A DNA stretch of 64,000 nucleotides from Sphingomonas gei. Lineage in GTDB: Bacteria > Pseudomonadota > Alphaproteobacteria > Sphingomonadales > Sphingomonadaceae. The notes below the pieces were generated by a model, which was not told the DNA's origin, did no database searches, and worked only from the letters and a program-made list of their open reading frames with translations. The stretch covers positions 186,001-250,000 of the forward strand of contig NZ_SRXT01000007.1 in the NCBI RefSeq assembly GCF_004792685.1, read 5' to 3'. The translations under genes were made by a program, and so were the position numbers. Shown piece by piece: positions 15,736 through 24,328 of this stretch (positions within the stretch are counted from its first letter, which is position 1; every line of letters starts with the position of its first letter).

Positions 15736-16431
15736 ATGTTCCGTCGTCTGAAGGCCTATCTCGATTCGATCCGCGCGCGCGATCCCGCGCCGCGCAGCCG
15801 TGCCGAAATCCTGCTCTACCCGGGGGTGTGGGCGGTCTTCTATCATCGCATCGCGCATCGGCTGTTCAAACGCGGCTGGTTCTTCCTCGCCCGCGCCGTC
15901 AATCACTGGTCGCGCTGGATGACGGCGATCGACATCCATCCCGGTGCGACGATCGGCCGCAATTTCTTCATCGACCATGGCTTCGTGGTGATCGGCGAGA
16001 CCGCCGAGATCGGCGACAACGTCACGATCTACCAATGCGTCACGCTGGGCGGCACCAGTCCGGACAACGGCGTCGTCGGCAAGCGCCACCCGACCATCCT
16101 CGACGGCGTGATCATCGGATCGGGCGCGCAGGTGCTGGGGCCGATCACCGTCGGCGAGCGCTCGCGGATCGGCGCCAATGCCGTCGTCACGCGCGACGTG
16201 CCCGAAGGCGCCGTGATGGTCGGCATCCCGGCCAAGCCGATGCTCGTCGAGGCGGCGACGTGGCAGAAGGATTTCGTGCCCTATGGCACCCCGTGCAGCG
16301 AGACCTTCGATCCCGCGACGCAGAAGCTCGAGATCATGCGCTGCGAGCTCGAGACGCTTCGCAAACGCCTCGACACGATGATCGAATCGACCGAGGCCGC
16401 CAGCAAGACAGGGCGTCGCGACCGCGCCTGA
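15736..16431 (+). CDS. cysE: Serine O-acetyltransferase
   Basis: 231 residues from ATG 15736, preceded by AAGGGGAA; an in-frame ATG at 15709 would add nine residues. The left-handed beta-helix is clear: DIHPGATIGRNFFIDHG, VIGETAEIGDNVTIYQ and LGGTSPDNG with the catalytic His and Asp, then GVIIGSGAQVLGPITVG and GANAVVTRDVPEGAVMVGIP. The short N-terminal domain places it with the EpsC/NifP-like class. It makes O-acetylserine for cysteine synthesis. The C-terminal tail after residue 185 ends in a charged helix. Overlaps the next gene by one base. Confidence 0.95.
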   Translation: MFRRLKAYLDSIRARDPAPRSRAEILLYPGVWAVFYHRIAHRLFKRGWFFLARAVNHWSRWMTAIDIHPGATIGRNFFIDHGFVVIGETAEIGDNVTIYQCVTLGGTSPDNGVVGKRHPTILDGVIIGSGAQVLGPITVGERSRIGANAVVTRDVPEGAVMVGIPAKPMLVEAATWQKDFVPYGTPCSETFDPATQKLEIMRCELETLRKRLDTMIESTEAASKTGRRDRA

Positions 16432-16769
16432 TGGGAACCGTGACGCCACTCCCGCTCGGCCGTCCGACACAGGTCGGCTTCGAGCGTCTCGAACTCACCC
16501 GTATCCTCGATCTCTACGGCCGGATGGTCGCGGCGGGGCATTGGAAGGACTATGCGATCCAGTTCGACCAGGACGCCGCCGTCTTCGCCGCCTTCCGCCG
16601 CGCCGCCGAGCGTCCCGAATTCCGCATCGAGAAGCGCCCGGCGCTGCGCAACCGCCAGGGCATGTGGGCTTTGGTCAACGAAGCGGGGATGATCCTCAAG
16701 CGCGGGCACGAGCTCGGCCCGGTGCTGGCGCCGGTCGAGCGGCGGCTGATGAAATTGGTGGGGGAGTAG
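16431..16769 (+). CDS. DUF2794 family protein
   Basis: 112 residues, ATG overlapping the cysE stop. It has the segments VGFERLELTRILDLYGRMVAAGHWKDY (avoiding more, residues about 15-42), VFAAFRRAAERPEFRIEKRP and ILKRGHELGPVLAPVERR. These match DUF2794, a small soluble family found almost only in alphaproteobacteria, of unknown function. Coupling to cysE suggests shared expression rather than a proven pathway link. Confidence 0.85.
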   Translation: MGTVTPLPLGRPTQVGFERLELTRILDLYGRMVAAGHWKDYAIQFDQDAAVFAAFRRAAERPEFRIEKRPALRNRQGMWALVNEAGMILKRGHELGPVLAPVERRLMKLVGE

Positions 16770-16871
16770 AGCGCCGGCGAATGGCGACTTGTGGGTGGGA
16801 AGCGGAATGGCGGCTCTCAGGAACGACGAAAGCGATTGTTGCCCTTCCGCGTTGACCTCGCGGGAATGACG

Positions 16872-17345
16872 CTACCCCCCCGCTTTCAGTTGGGGAATGA
16901 AAGGCTGCAGTTGGATGCCGGGGCATGCTCTTCTCAGCTCCGACTGATGCGCATCATACATCGTCGTATTGTACAGATAAGCGAAGGCGCGGGCCGTCTG
17001 TGCGCGACGCCATTCGGTTCGTATCAGCCCGCGCCCTTCCGAGAAGTCCGCCTGTTCGATCTGCACCCGTTTGAGTTTCCAGAAGGCCGATGATTGCGCC
17101 GAGTCAGGACAATAGATGCCAGGCGTCCTCGTCCCGGGACTTATTGAATCATATCGATGCTCGTAAAGCTTCGGCGGTAATCCCGCGACAGCATCATCCA
17201 AGGCTTCCGCCGCACCGTTTCTGCCATCGTAGCTGCCGGTCGCTATGTGAAGCGGGCCAATTGCGAGTGCAGCGAAGACGGACGTCGCAAGAACCAACAA
17301 AGCCACTCTTTTCCACAAGATTGAAGAGGGGCCAGCAAGCCGCAT
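16872..17345 (-). CDS. Hypothetical secreted or membrane-anchored protein
   Basis: 157 residues. The N-terminus carries a hydrophobic segment (VALLVLATSVFAALAIGPL, residues 14-32) after basic residues, so it is probably exported or anchored. The rest is soluble with three cysteines (GIYCPDSAQ, RRACPGIQ and others) and no motif I recognise. No clear ribosome-binding site precedes ATG 17345, and base composition is less GC-rich than neighbours, as is the non-coding stretch to the right. A recent acquisition or a decaying gene is possible. Confidence 0.45.
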   Translation of the reverse strand: MRLAGPSSILWKRVALLVLATSVFAALAIGPLHIATGSYDGRNGAAEALDDAVAGLPPKLYEHRYDSISPGTRTPGIYCPDSAQSSAFWKLKRVQIEQADFSEGRGLIRTEWRRAQTARAFAYLYNTTMYDAHQSELRRACPGIQLQPFIPQLKAGG

Positions 17346-17836
17346 CCGACTGTGGTGCCGCGGAGTGATTGCAATCGGGTTAAATACCCGTGTTCAACGT
17401 CGGCTTTCCGGCAGGTCGATGGCAGCTTAGAACGTCAACGGTTGGGGCGTCAGTGGTCGTTGCGTTGCTGAATGAACGAACGACCGCTTTCGGGAGCAAC
17501 GGCTAACCTGCTGAATGGTGGGTATTAGGGGCGACGGCGGCGGTTCCGCTCCGATCTTCCATCGCCCAAAATCAACCCTGGCAATGTAGGATTTGTTCTG
17601 CTTTCGTTCGAGTATGCGCAAACCTCGCCTGCACCATGGCGTCACGCCGCATCCCGCCCGGCGGTTGACTCGTGACTGTGCAAACCAGTCAAGCGCGCCG
17701 CTTGACTCTGACCCTCGAACGCAAAAACCCACGAAAATCCGCGCTTTTCGATCCAACCAGATGGTTAGTAGCCCCATCCATGCCAACCTTTCGGTTGGCT
17801 ATCCGTGCGCCCGCCGATCGCCGTGCGGCGCACAGC
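17346..17836. other. Long intergenic stretch, no supported gene
   Basis: About 490 bases with lower GC than the surroundings. A 119-codon minus-strand frame (17427-17786) has no ribosome-binding site, family likeness or coding-type composition. A short hairpin-like GGTCGTT...AACGACC lies near 17456-17484. I see nothing else that can be named. Confidence 0.5.
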
Positions 17837-17868
17837 AAAAGGGCCCGGGAAACGCCCGAGCCCTTTCG
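17837..17868 (-). terminator. Rho-independent terminator after DUF2157-like gene
   Basis: AAAGGGCTCGGG and CCCGGGCCCTTT form a stem with one mismatched pair around CGTTT, followed on the minus strand by TTTTGC. It starts about 20 bases past the stop at 17887. Confidence 0.75.
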
Positions 17869-17886
17869 AATCGACACGCCTTGGTG

Positions 17887-19008
17887 TCAGGCGATGGCAA
17901 GCTGCTGGGTGGGCGGCAGGCGCCCCTCCAGATCCTTGCCGAGCAGCCCCACGACCTGCCGCCGCATCGGCTGCCAGAAGGCGGAGAGGGTGAGCAGCGC
18001 CGATCCGATCACCAAGGCGGTCAGCGCCGCGGCCAGCTCGACGGCGCCGCTCTGCTCGAACAGCGCATACATCGCCCACAGCACATAAACGAGGCTCGAG
18101 ACGAGCAGCGCCCGCCGGTCGACCGCCAGCGCCACCGCGGCGAAGACCACGTAGAGCGCGAGCACTACGCCGGCCATCGGCGCGGCGATGTCGCCGTCGA
18201 ACACGCCGAGCATGTGGAACACCGGATGCGCGATCAGCGGCGCCGCGGCGAGGTGCAGCCAGAAGGCGACGTCCGAGCGGCGCGTGCGGCGCTCGCGGTC
18301 CGAAATGTCCCAGCGCATCGCGAAGGTGAAGACCAGCACGCCGGCGATCAGCAGCATCAGGTTGAGCGAATCCTGCGAAGCGGGAACGAAGGCCGTGATC
18401 GCCCCTACCGCCACCGCGACCAGCGCGAGCGCGCCTACTGCAATGGTGATCGGCACCATGAAGCGGCGCCAGTGCAGCCAGGTCGCCCCGGCAGTGACGA
18501 TCCCGGTGACGATCCCGATCGCGCCGGCGAGCTGGCGCTGCTGGAGCTCGGTGGTCAGGCCGAATTGCTCGGAGAGCCACGGCGCATTGGCGCCCCAGAT
18601 CGCGCCGAACCCGACGAAGATGCCGCCGGCAAAGCCGAGCAGCAGCAGGATGCTGGGGAGCGCCATCCGGCGTTGCCGCGTGAAATATTCGGCGAGCAGC
18701 CAGCTGGTGATCGACACCGCGAACCCGCCGAACGCAGCGGCGACGCCCACTTGGCGCGGGCCTTCATTGGCGTCCAGGTCCATGATCTTCGCGCCGATAT
18801 AAAAGCCGATCCAGCCGACCGCGACGAGGATCAGGATCGATGCGATCCCGACGAAGATGTCGTTGAACCCGGAGAGCAACCGGAAGCTCTCTTCGTCGAC
18901 GGTTGGGGTAGACCGGCTCGCGGCTACGTGGTTCCTGAGGGCGGCCGCAGCCTCGGGCGTGATCGCGCCCGCCTCCACTGCGCCTGCCAGGTCGCTTTCG
19001 CTGTACAT
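17887..19008 (-). CDS. DUF2157-like multi-pass membrane protein
   Basis: 373 residues from ATG 19008 with GGAGGA 6 bases upstream. The soluble N-terminus (MYSESDLAGAVEAGAITPEA) is the start typical of DUF2157-type proteins; ten or more hydrophobic segments follow, for example FVGIASILILVAVGWIGFYI, LPSILLLLGFAGGIFVG and MAGVVLALYVVFAAVALAV. It ends in a soluble tail (RLPPTQQLAIA). Function is unknown for the family. It is a single gene with its own terminator. Confidence 0.75.
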   Translation of the reverse strand: MYSESDLAGAVEAGAITPEAAAALRNHVAASRSTPTVDEESFRLLSGFNDIFVGIASILILVAVGWIGFYIGAKIMDLDANEGPRQVGVAAAFGGFAVSITSWLLAEYFTRQRRMALPSILLLLGFAGGIFVGFGAIWGANAPWLSEQFGLTTELQQRQLAGAIGIVTGIVTAGATWLHWRRFMVPITIAVGALALVAVAVGAITAFVPASQDSLNLMLLIAGVLVFTFAMRWDISDRERRTRRSDVAFWLHLAAAPLIAHPVFHMLGVFDGDIAAPMAGVVLALYVVFAAVALAVDRRALLVSSLVYVLWAMYALFEQSGAVELAAALTALVIGSALLTLSAFWQPMRRQVVGLLGKDLEGRLPPTQQLAIA

Positions 19009-19079
19009 GGGCAATCCTCCTGTTGTGCGGGAGGTTCTAGCACGAGTGTATTAGTGAAGCAATACGGTGATGCGCCGCG

Positions 19080-19337
19080 TCAACAAGCGGCTAGGGTCAT
19101 GGCGAAGCCGACGCGCAGGCACAGGCCGTCCGCGACTCTGATTTTCGGACGCCGGTCGACGGTCAGCGGATCCGGCCGGGGCGCCGTGCGGGCGAGGCGG
19201 TCGGGTTCCCGCGCACCGCAGACGAGAATCTCCTCGTCGGCCAATTGGCGGCGGCATTCGGGCTTGGCGAAGAGGCGTGGCCCGATGACGACTTCGTCGG
19301 GATCTGCCGTCTGCATCAGCGCGAGGAGCAGGAACAT
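19080..19337 (-). CDS. Small exported protein with CRRQ/VCG cysteine motif
   Basis: 85 residues from ATG 19337, with GGAGG about 9 bases upstream. A short hydrophobic start (MFLLLALMQTA) may be a signal peptide. The segment CRRQLADEEILVCGAREPDR resembles the C-x(n)-DEIVVCG-R pattern of small periplasmic proteins common in sphingomonads (from memory). A frame-shifted longer reading (19051-19386) looks like a shadow, being Arg/Pro-rich. Function unknown. Confidence 0.65.
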   Translation of the reverse strand: MFLLLALMQTADPDEVVIGPRLFAKPECRRQLADEEILVCGAREPDRLARTAPRPDPLTVDRRPKIRVADGLCLRVGFAMTLAAC

Positions 19338-19389
19338 CGGTGGTGCCTCCGGGCCGGAGATTGGTCCGCGGCGCGGCTGCAGGCAAGCG

Positions 19390-20277
19390 CTATTGCAGCC
19401 GCGACAGAATCGACATGGTCTGCTCGGATCCCGAATTGGGGACGATTTCGCCCGTACGGTCGATGATCTCGTGCCACTGCGCCGCCACGCTCTCGGGCGT
19501 CGGTTCGGCCAGTTTCGCGCCTTGCGTGAGCGTCACATATGCCGCCTGGACGACCCCGCCGCCCGCGCCGATGATCATGTTGGTCGGGGCGTCTTCCGAG
19601 ACCAGAAACAGCGCCGCGGGGGCGACATTCTCGGGCGCGAAGGCCTTGAACGCGGCTTCGGGAAAGATGTCCTCGGTCATCCGCGTGCCTGCGACGGGGG
19701 CGATCGTGTTGACCTTGATCCCGTATCTGGCGCCCTCGAGGTGGAGCGTCTTGGCGAGGCCCGCGAGCCCGAGCTTGGCGGCGCCGTAATTGGCCTGGCC
19801 GAAATTGCCGTACAGCCCGGTGGAGGATGCGGTCATCAGGATGCGGCCGTAATTCTGGTCGCGCATCGTGTCCCATACCGCCTTGGTACAATTGGCCGAG
19901 CCGATGAGATGGACATCGACGACGAAGCGGAAATCCTCCGGCGCCATCTTGGCGAAGCTGCGGTCGCGCAGCACGCCGGCATTGTTGATCAATATGTCGA
20001 CCCGGTCCCAGCGCGCCTTGGCGGCTTCGACCATCGCGACCATCTGATCATATTCGGTGACGCTGCCACCGTTCGAAACGGCCTCGCCGCCCGCCGCCGT
20101 GATTTCCTCGACCACCTTGAGCGCGGCGTCCGAGTGGCCGGTGCCGTCGCGCGTACCGCCAAGATCGTTGACGAGAACCTTCGCGCCGCGCCGCGCCAGT
20201 TCGAGCGCGTAAGCGCGTCCCAGGCCGCCGCCCGCGCCGGTTACAATGGCGACGCGGTTTTCGAAACTTATGGTCAT
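19390..20277 (-). CDS. Short-chain dehydrogenase, 3-hydroxyacyl-CoA type
   Basis: 295 residues. The NAD(P) motif TGAGGGLGRAYALELA, NNAGV (residues about 96-100) and active-site YGAAK (Tyr/Lys) with an upstream Ser (TASSTGLYG) define a classical SDR. The sequence VLVNDLGGTRDGTG is characteristic of the dehydrogenase unit of peroxisomal multifunctional enzyme 2 (17-beta-HSD4), so a hydroxyacyl-CoA or steroid-like substrate is likely. The C-terminal 50 residues extend past the SDR core. Its ribosome-binding site GGAG lies in one arm of a perfect 11-base hairpin just upstream. Confidence 0.88.
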   Translation of the reverse strand: MTISFENRVAIVTGAGGGLGRAYALELARRGAKVLVNDLGGTRDGTGHSDAALKVVEEITAAGGEAVSNGGSVTEYDQMVAMVEAAKARWDRVDILINNAGVLRDRSFAKMAPEDFRFVVDVHLIGSANCTKAVWDTMRDQNYGRILMTASSTGLYGNFGQANYGAAKLGLAGLAKTLHLEGARYGIKVNTIAPVAGTRMTEDIFPEAAFKAFAPENVAPAALFLVSEDAPTNMIIGAGGGVVQAAYVTLTQGAKLAEPTPESVAAQWHEIIDRTGEIVPNSGSEQTMSILSRLQ

Positions 20278-20278
20278 C

Positions 20279-20306
20279 GGAAGCGCTCCAGCTGCGGAGC
20301 GCTTCC
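20279..20306. promoter_or_regulatory. Perfect hairpin/palindrome over SDR ribosome-binding site
   Basis: GGAAGCGCTCC (20279-20289) and GGAGCGCTTCC (20296-20306) are perfect complements around AGCTGC. The arm nearest the SDR start includes its Shine-Dalgarno GGAG. It could be a regulator operator (TetR-like) or an RNA hairpin masking translation. Confidence 0.5.
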
Positions 20307-20343
20307 TAGACGTTTTTACCTCAGGCTGAACAGCCCGTGGGGC

Positions 20344-20754
20344 TCAACGGCCGCCGCGCTGGCGGCACTGGTCCTTCACGGTGCGCGAGCACAAAGGATA
20401 GGCGTTCGGTGCGGCAGTCGGCGCGGGGGCAGCTGCTGCCTCGGGGGCCGCCGTCGTGGCCGAAGCCTCGGGCGCGGGAGCCGCCGTATCGGGTGCCGGA
20501 GCGGCCGCATCGGGTGCCGGCGCCGCCGGTGCAGTCGCGGCATCAGGCGCGGCGGTGTCCGGCATCGTCGTCGTGCCCGATCCGGTGGTGCCGGCATTGG
20601 GGTCGGACGGCGGGGTGTTGGGATCCGGGGTGGTCGTGCCCGGCGCGGCCGGGCTGGTCGTCGTGGCGGGCGGAGTCGTCTGCTGTGGGGTATCCTGGGC
20701 GACGGCCGTGCCGCCGAATGCGGCGATAGCGGCCGCCAATGCGATAAGCTTCAT
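20344..20754 (-). CDS. Secreted Pro/Ala/Thr-rich low-complexity protein
   Basis: 136 residues from ATG 20754 with AGGAG 8 bases upstream. It has a signal peptide (MKLIALAAAIAAFGGTAVAQ), then about 95 residues almost wholly of Pro, Ala, Thr, Asp and Gly in PAPDTAAPAPE-like repeats, and a short conserved-looking end with two cysteines (YPLCSRTVKDQCRQR). It is probably a periplasmic or wall-spanning linker-like protein with a C-terminal disulfide-bonded tip. No named family; it is co-oriented with, but 74 bases after, phoB. Confidence 0.7.
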   Translation of the reverse strand: MKLIALAAAIAAFGGTAVAQDTPQQTTPPATTTSPAAPGTTTPDPNTPPSDPNAGTTGSGTTTMPDTAAPDAATAPAAPAPDAAAPAPDTAAPAPEASATTAAPEAAAAPAPTAAPNAYPLCSRTVKDQCRQRGGR

Positions 20755-20831
20755 CAAGCTTCTCCTGAATTTTGCTCGGACGCAGCATGCGCGTTCCGAA
20801 CAATCAACGCAGGAGAATGCCGGTTAGCTCC

Positions 20832-21524
20832 TCAGTTCCCCGCGTCCAGGGCATAGCCCGCCGAACGAACCGTCCGAATGATGTCCGGCCGGTCGCCATT
20901 GTTGATCGCCTTGCGCAGCCGCCGGATGTGGACGTCGACGGTACGGCTTTCGATGTCGCTGTCATGCCCCCACACTGCATCGAGCAGCCGCTCGCGCGAG
21001 AAGACCCAGCCCGGATGCTCGAGGAAATGCTTGAGCAGGCGGAATTCGGTCGGTCCGAGCGAGATGACTTCGCCGCCGCGGCGGACCTTGTGGCCCACCG
21101 TGTCCATCTCGATGTCCGAATAGCTGAGCGCCTCGCCGGCGAGTGCGGGCCGCACCCGCCGCAGCACCGCGCCGACCCGCGCGACGAGTTCGCGGGGGCT
21201 GAAAGGCTTGGTGACGTAATCGTCCGCCCCGGTTTCGAGTCCGCGCACGCGATCCTCTTCCTCGCCGCGCGCAGTCAGCATGATGATCGGGATATTGGCG
21301 GTCTCGGGCATGCGGCGCAGCCGGCGGCACACTTCGATCCCCGAAAGCCCCTCGACCATCCAGTCGAGCAGCACGATGTCGGGGGTCGCTTCCTTGGCGA
21401 GCAGCAGTGCCTCCTCGCCGTCGGGGGTGTGCTTGACCTCGTAATCCTCGCGCTTGAAGTGCCACGTCACCAGCTCTGCGATCGCGGCGTCGTCCTCGAC
21501 GAGAAGCATCTTTACCCGGGCCAT
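20832..21524 (-). CDS. phoB: Phosphate regulon response regulator PhoB
   Basis: 230 residues from ATG 21524 (AAGGA upstream). The receiver domain shows LLVEDD, phosphoacceptor Asp54 in VLLDWM and the switch Lys in TKPFSPRELV; the OmpR-type winged helix follows, with TEFRLLKHFLEHPGWVFSRE and VDVHIRRLRKAI. It is the last gene of the phoR-pstSCAB-phoU-phoB run and activates phosphate-starvation genes when phosphorylated by PhoR. Confidence 0.96.
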   Translation of the reverse strand: MARVKMLLVEDDAAIAELVTWHFKREDYEVKHTPDGEEALLLAKEATPDIVLLDWMVEGLSGIEVCRRLRRMPETANIPIIMLTARGEEEDRVRGLETGADDYVTKPFSPRELVARVGAVLRRVRPALAGEALSYSDIEMDTVGHKVRRGGEVISLGPTEFRLLKHFLEHPGWVFSRERLLDAVWGHDSDIESRTVDVHIRRLRKAINNGDRPDIIRTVRSAGYALDAGN

Positions 21525-21534
21525 ATACGCGTCC

Positions 21535-22227
21535 TTATGCCGTTGCCGCTTCGTCGGCCAGATAGCGGCCGGTAGCGGCGAAATAGACCATTTCGGCGAC
21601 GTTGGTGGCATGGTCGCCGATCCGCTCGATGTTCTTGGCGACGAACAGCAGATGCGCCACCTGGCTCACCGTGCGCGGATTCTCGACCATGAAGGTCACC
21701 AAGGTGCGGAAGATCGAATCGTAGAAATCGTCGAGCGCGGAGTCGCGCTGGCACACCTCGGCGGCGGCCTCCGCGTCGCGCGAAGCGAAGGCGTCGAGGA
21801 CGTCGTGCACCATGTCGCTCGCCATCTGCGCCATTGCCGGCAGTATCGACAGCGCCTCGATCCGGTCCTCGCCCTCGGTGTGGATCAGTGGGACGCGCTT
21901 GGCGATGTTCTTGGCATAGTCGCCGATCCGCTCGAGTACCGCGGCGATCTTGAGCGCCGCGATCACTTCGCGCAGATCGTCGGCCATCGGCGCACGCAGC
22001 GCGATCAACCTAACGACGAGCTTCTCGACCTCGGCCTCGATGACGTCGATCTGCTTGTCCTTCTTGCGGACTTCGCTGGCCAATGCGGTGTCGCCGCGCT
22101 GGAGCGCCTTCATCGCGTCGTGGATCGCCTGCTCGGCCAGCCCGCCCATCTGGCTGATCAGCGCGCGCAGATGCTTGATGTCCTCGTCGAACGCCTTGAC
22201 GGTATGTTCCTGGCCCGTCCCCATCAT
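21535..22227 (-). CDS. phoU: Phosphate signalling regulator PhoU
   Basis: 230 residues, all-helical, with two PhoU repeats each bearing the E/D-x3-D metal-binding pattern: EVEKLVVRLIAL with AAVLERIGDYAKNIAKR, and FVAKNIERIGDHATNVAE. It links the Pst transporter to PhoR and keeps the regulon off when phosphate is plentiful. Start ATG 22227 overlaps the pstB stop (ATG 22224 is an alternative); phoB follows after 10 bases. Confidence 0.95.
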   Translation of the reverse strand: MMGTGQEHTVKAFDEDIKHLRALISQMGGLAEQAIHDAMKALQRGDTALASEVRKKDKQIDVIEAEVEKLVVRLIALRAPMADDLREVIAALKIAAVLERIGDYAKNIAKRVPLIHTEGEDRIEALSILPAMAQMASDMVHDVLDAFASRDAEAAAEVCQRDSALDDFYDSIFRTLVTFMVENPRTVSQVAHLLFVAKNIERIGDHATNVAEMVYFAATGRYLADEAATA

Positions 22228-22991
22228 CCGTACCTTCCGGTGATATAGTCCTTGGTCCGCTCCTCGCGGGGCGTCGTGAAGATCTGGTCGGTATCGCCAT
22301 ATTCCACCAGCGTGCCGAGGTGGAAGAAGGCGGTGCGCTGGCTGACTCGCGCGGCCTGCTGCATGTTGTGCGTGACGATCGCGATCGCATAGCGGCCGCG
22401 CAGCTCGTGGATCAGCTCCTCGATCTTCGCGGTTGCGATCGGGTCGAGCGCCGAGGCGGGCTCGTCCATCAGGATCACTTCGGGATCGACGGCGATCGCG
22501 CGGGCGATGCACAGCCGCTGCTGCTGGCCGCCGGAGAGCGCGGTGCCGCTGTCCTGCAGTCGATCCTTGACTTCCTCCCACAGCCCGGCGCGCTTGAGCG
22601 AACGCTCGACGATGGCGTCGAGATCGGGCTTGGACGGGGCGAGGCCGTGGATGCGCGGGCCGTAAGCCACATTCTCGTAGATCGACTTGGGGAAGGGATT
22701 GGGCTTCTGGAACACCATGCCGACCCGGGCGCGCAGCTGGACCACGTCCATCGCCGAGGAATAGATATTCTCGCCGTCGAGCATGATATCGCCGGTAACG
22801 CGCGCGCTCGGGATGGTGTCGTTCATTCGGTTCAGGGTGCGCAGGAACGTCGACTTGCCGCAGCCCGACGGGCCGATGAACGCCGTCACCTTGTCCATCG
22901 CGATGTCGATCGACACGTCCTTCACGGCCTGCTTGTCGCCGTAGAAGACGCTGACGCCGCGCGCGGACATCTTGTGGGGAGTCTCGGTCAT
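22224..22991 (-). CDS. pstB: Phosphate ABC transporter ATP-binding protein PstB
   Basis: 255 residues. Walker A GPSGCGKST (residues 40-48), signature ALSGGQQQRLCIARAIA, Walker B VILMDEPASALDP and the switch His in IVTHNMQQA are all intact. It powers high-affinity phosphate uptake with PstA/PstC. Its ATG overlaps the pstA stop (TAATG) and its end overlaps phoU by 4 bases. Confidence 0.97.
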   Translation of the reverse strand: MTETPHKMSARGVSVFYGDKQAVKDVSIDIAMDKVTAFIGPSGCGKSTFLRTLNRMNDTIPSARVTGDIMLDGENIYSSAMDVVQLRARVGMVFQKPNPFPKSIYENVAYGPRIHGLAPSKPDLDAIVERSLKRAGLWEEVKDRLQDSGTALSGGQQQRLCIARAIAVDPEVILMDEPASALDPIATAKIEELIHELRGRYAIAIVTHNMQQAARVSQRTAFFHLGTLVEYGDTDQIFTTPREERTKDYITGRYG

Positions 22992-24328
22992 TACCAGCGG
23001 GTCTCGAATTTGTTGCGAAGATAGATTGCGAGCCCGTTCATGGCGAGCAGGAACACCAGAAGCACGATGATCGCGGCGCTGGTCTTCTCGACGAAGCCGC
23101 GGCTGACTTCGTCGGACCACAGGAAGATCTGCACCGGCAGCACGGTGGCGGGATCGGTGAACCCGCCCGGCGGGGTGACGATGAACGCGCGCATCCCGAT
23201 CAGCAGCAGCGGCGCGGTCTCGCCCAATGCGCGCGCCATGCCGATGATCGTGCCGGTCAGGATGCCGGGCATCGCCAGCGGCAGGACGTGGTGGAACACC
23301 ACCTGGATCGGGCTCGCGCCGATGCCGAGCGCGGCGTCGCGGATCGACGGCGGCACGGCCTTGACCGCATTGCGGCTGGCGATGACGATCACCGGCATGA
23401 TCATCAGCGCCAGCGTCAGCCCGCCGACCAGTGCCGCCGAGCGGGGAAGCAGCGGGCCGAACTGATAGCCGAACAGATTCCAGCTGCCGAGGAACACCGC
23501 CAGCCCGAGCAGGCCGAAGATGATCGAGGGCACCGCCGCGAGATTGTTGATCGAGACTTCGATCAGGTCGGTCCAGCGGTTCTTCGGCGCATATTCCTCG
23601 AGATAAATCGCCGAGAGCACGCCGACCGGGAAGGCGATCAGGAAAGTCACCGCCATCGTCAGCAGCGATCCCTTGAGCGCGCCCCAGATGCCGACCGCGA
23701 CCGGATCGGTCGAATCGGATTCGTACAGGAAATCCAGGTTGAAGTGGCGCGACAGCGCGCCCGCCTGCTGCAGCTTGGCGACGGTGGCCTTGGCCTCGGC
23801 ATTGCCGTCGCCGCGCACCGCCTGGTCGATTTCGGTCGAGGCGGGGACGTCGATGCGCATCTTGCGGTCGAGGATCGACGGATCGGCCTTGATCGCGTCG
23901 CGGATGCGCAGCCAGGCGTTCTCGGAGATGAATTCCTCGCCGCCGGGCCCGAACGCCGTCGCTGCGGCGCCCTTGACTGCGTTTTCCAGCCCCGCGCCGG
24001 CCAGCGCCAGATCGGCAGCCGGAGTCCTGAGCTGCGCGCGCTCGATCAGCATCCCCGAAGCGGGGAAGTCGATCGGCAGCGCGACGTCGGTGCGGGTAAA
24101 GCCGCGCCAGCCGTTCGCGACCATCGTGATCAGCAGGAAGGCGAGGAACGCCGCCGACAGGCTCACTGCCGCCAGCCCGAAAAAGCGGAAGCGGCGCTCG
24201 GCGCCGTAGCGGCGGCGGATGCGCTTCTGCATCGCATGGGTCGTCCAGTCGGTCGGCGCGCGCCAAGAGCCTTTGGCGTCGGGCTCTTTCGGACCGGTCG
24301 GCAGCTGTGGGACGAGCGACTTACTCAT
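22991..24328 (-). CDS. pstA: Phosphate ABC transporter permease PstA
   Basis: 445 residues, longer than the roughly 300-residue E. coli protein because of an N-terminal cytoplasmic stretch and a periplasmic domain of about 170 residues after the first helix (FFGLAAVSLSAAFLAFLL), as in other alphaproteobacteria (DUF3333 type). The permease core starts near GIWGALKGSLLTMAVTFLIA and has the EAA-like loop (SIRDAALGIGASPIQVVFHH). It overlaps pstC by 8 bases. Confidence 0.94.
   Translation of the reverse strand: MSKSLVPQLPTGPKEPDAKGSWRAPTDWTTHAMQKRIRRRYGAERRFRFFGLAAVSLSAAFLAFLLITMVANGWRGFTRTDVALPIDFPASGMLIERAQLRTPAADLALAGAGLENAVKGAAATAFGPGGEEFISENAWLRIRDAIKADPSILDRKMRIDVPASTEIDQAVRGDGNAEAKATVAKLQQAGALSRHFNLDFLYESDSTDPVAVGIWGALKGSLLTMAVTFLIAFPVGVLSAIYLEEYAPKNRWTDLIEVSINNLAAVPSIIFGLLGLAVFLGSWNLFGYQFGPLLPRSAALVGGLTLALMIMPVIVIASRNAVKAVPPSIRDAALGIGASPIQVVFHHVLPLAMPGILTGTIIGMARALGETAPLLLIGMRAFIVTPPGGFTDPATVLPVQIFLWSDEVSRGFVEKTSAAIIVLLVFLLAMNGLAIYLRNKFETRW

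Noticed and set aside
17427..17786. 119-codon minus-strand frame in the empty stretch
   Set aside because: No ribosome-binding site, no motif and composition unlike coding DNA here.
19051..19386. 111-codon minus-strand frame
   Set aside because: Arg/Pro-rich out-of-frame reading over the better-supported 85-residue exported protein.
17593..20856. 1087-codon plus-strand open frame
   Set aside because: It lies antisense to the DUF2157-like, SDR and Pro/Ala-rich genes, has Arg/Asp/His-rich composition and no domain; it is a GC-driven shadow.
22224..24266. 680-codon frame ending as PstB
   Set aside because: Its first part is an out-of-frame reading of pstA; only the portion from 22991 is pstB, shown by the start overlapping the pstA stop.
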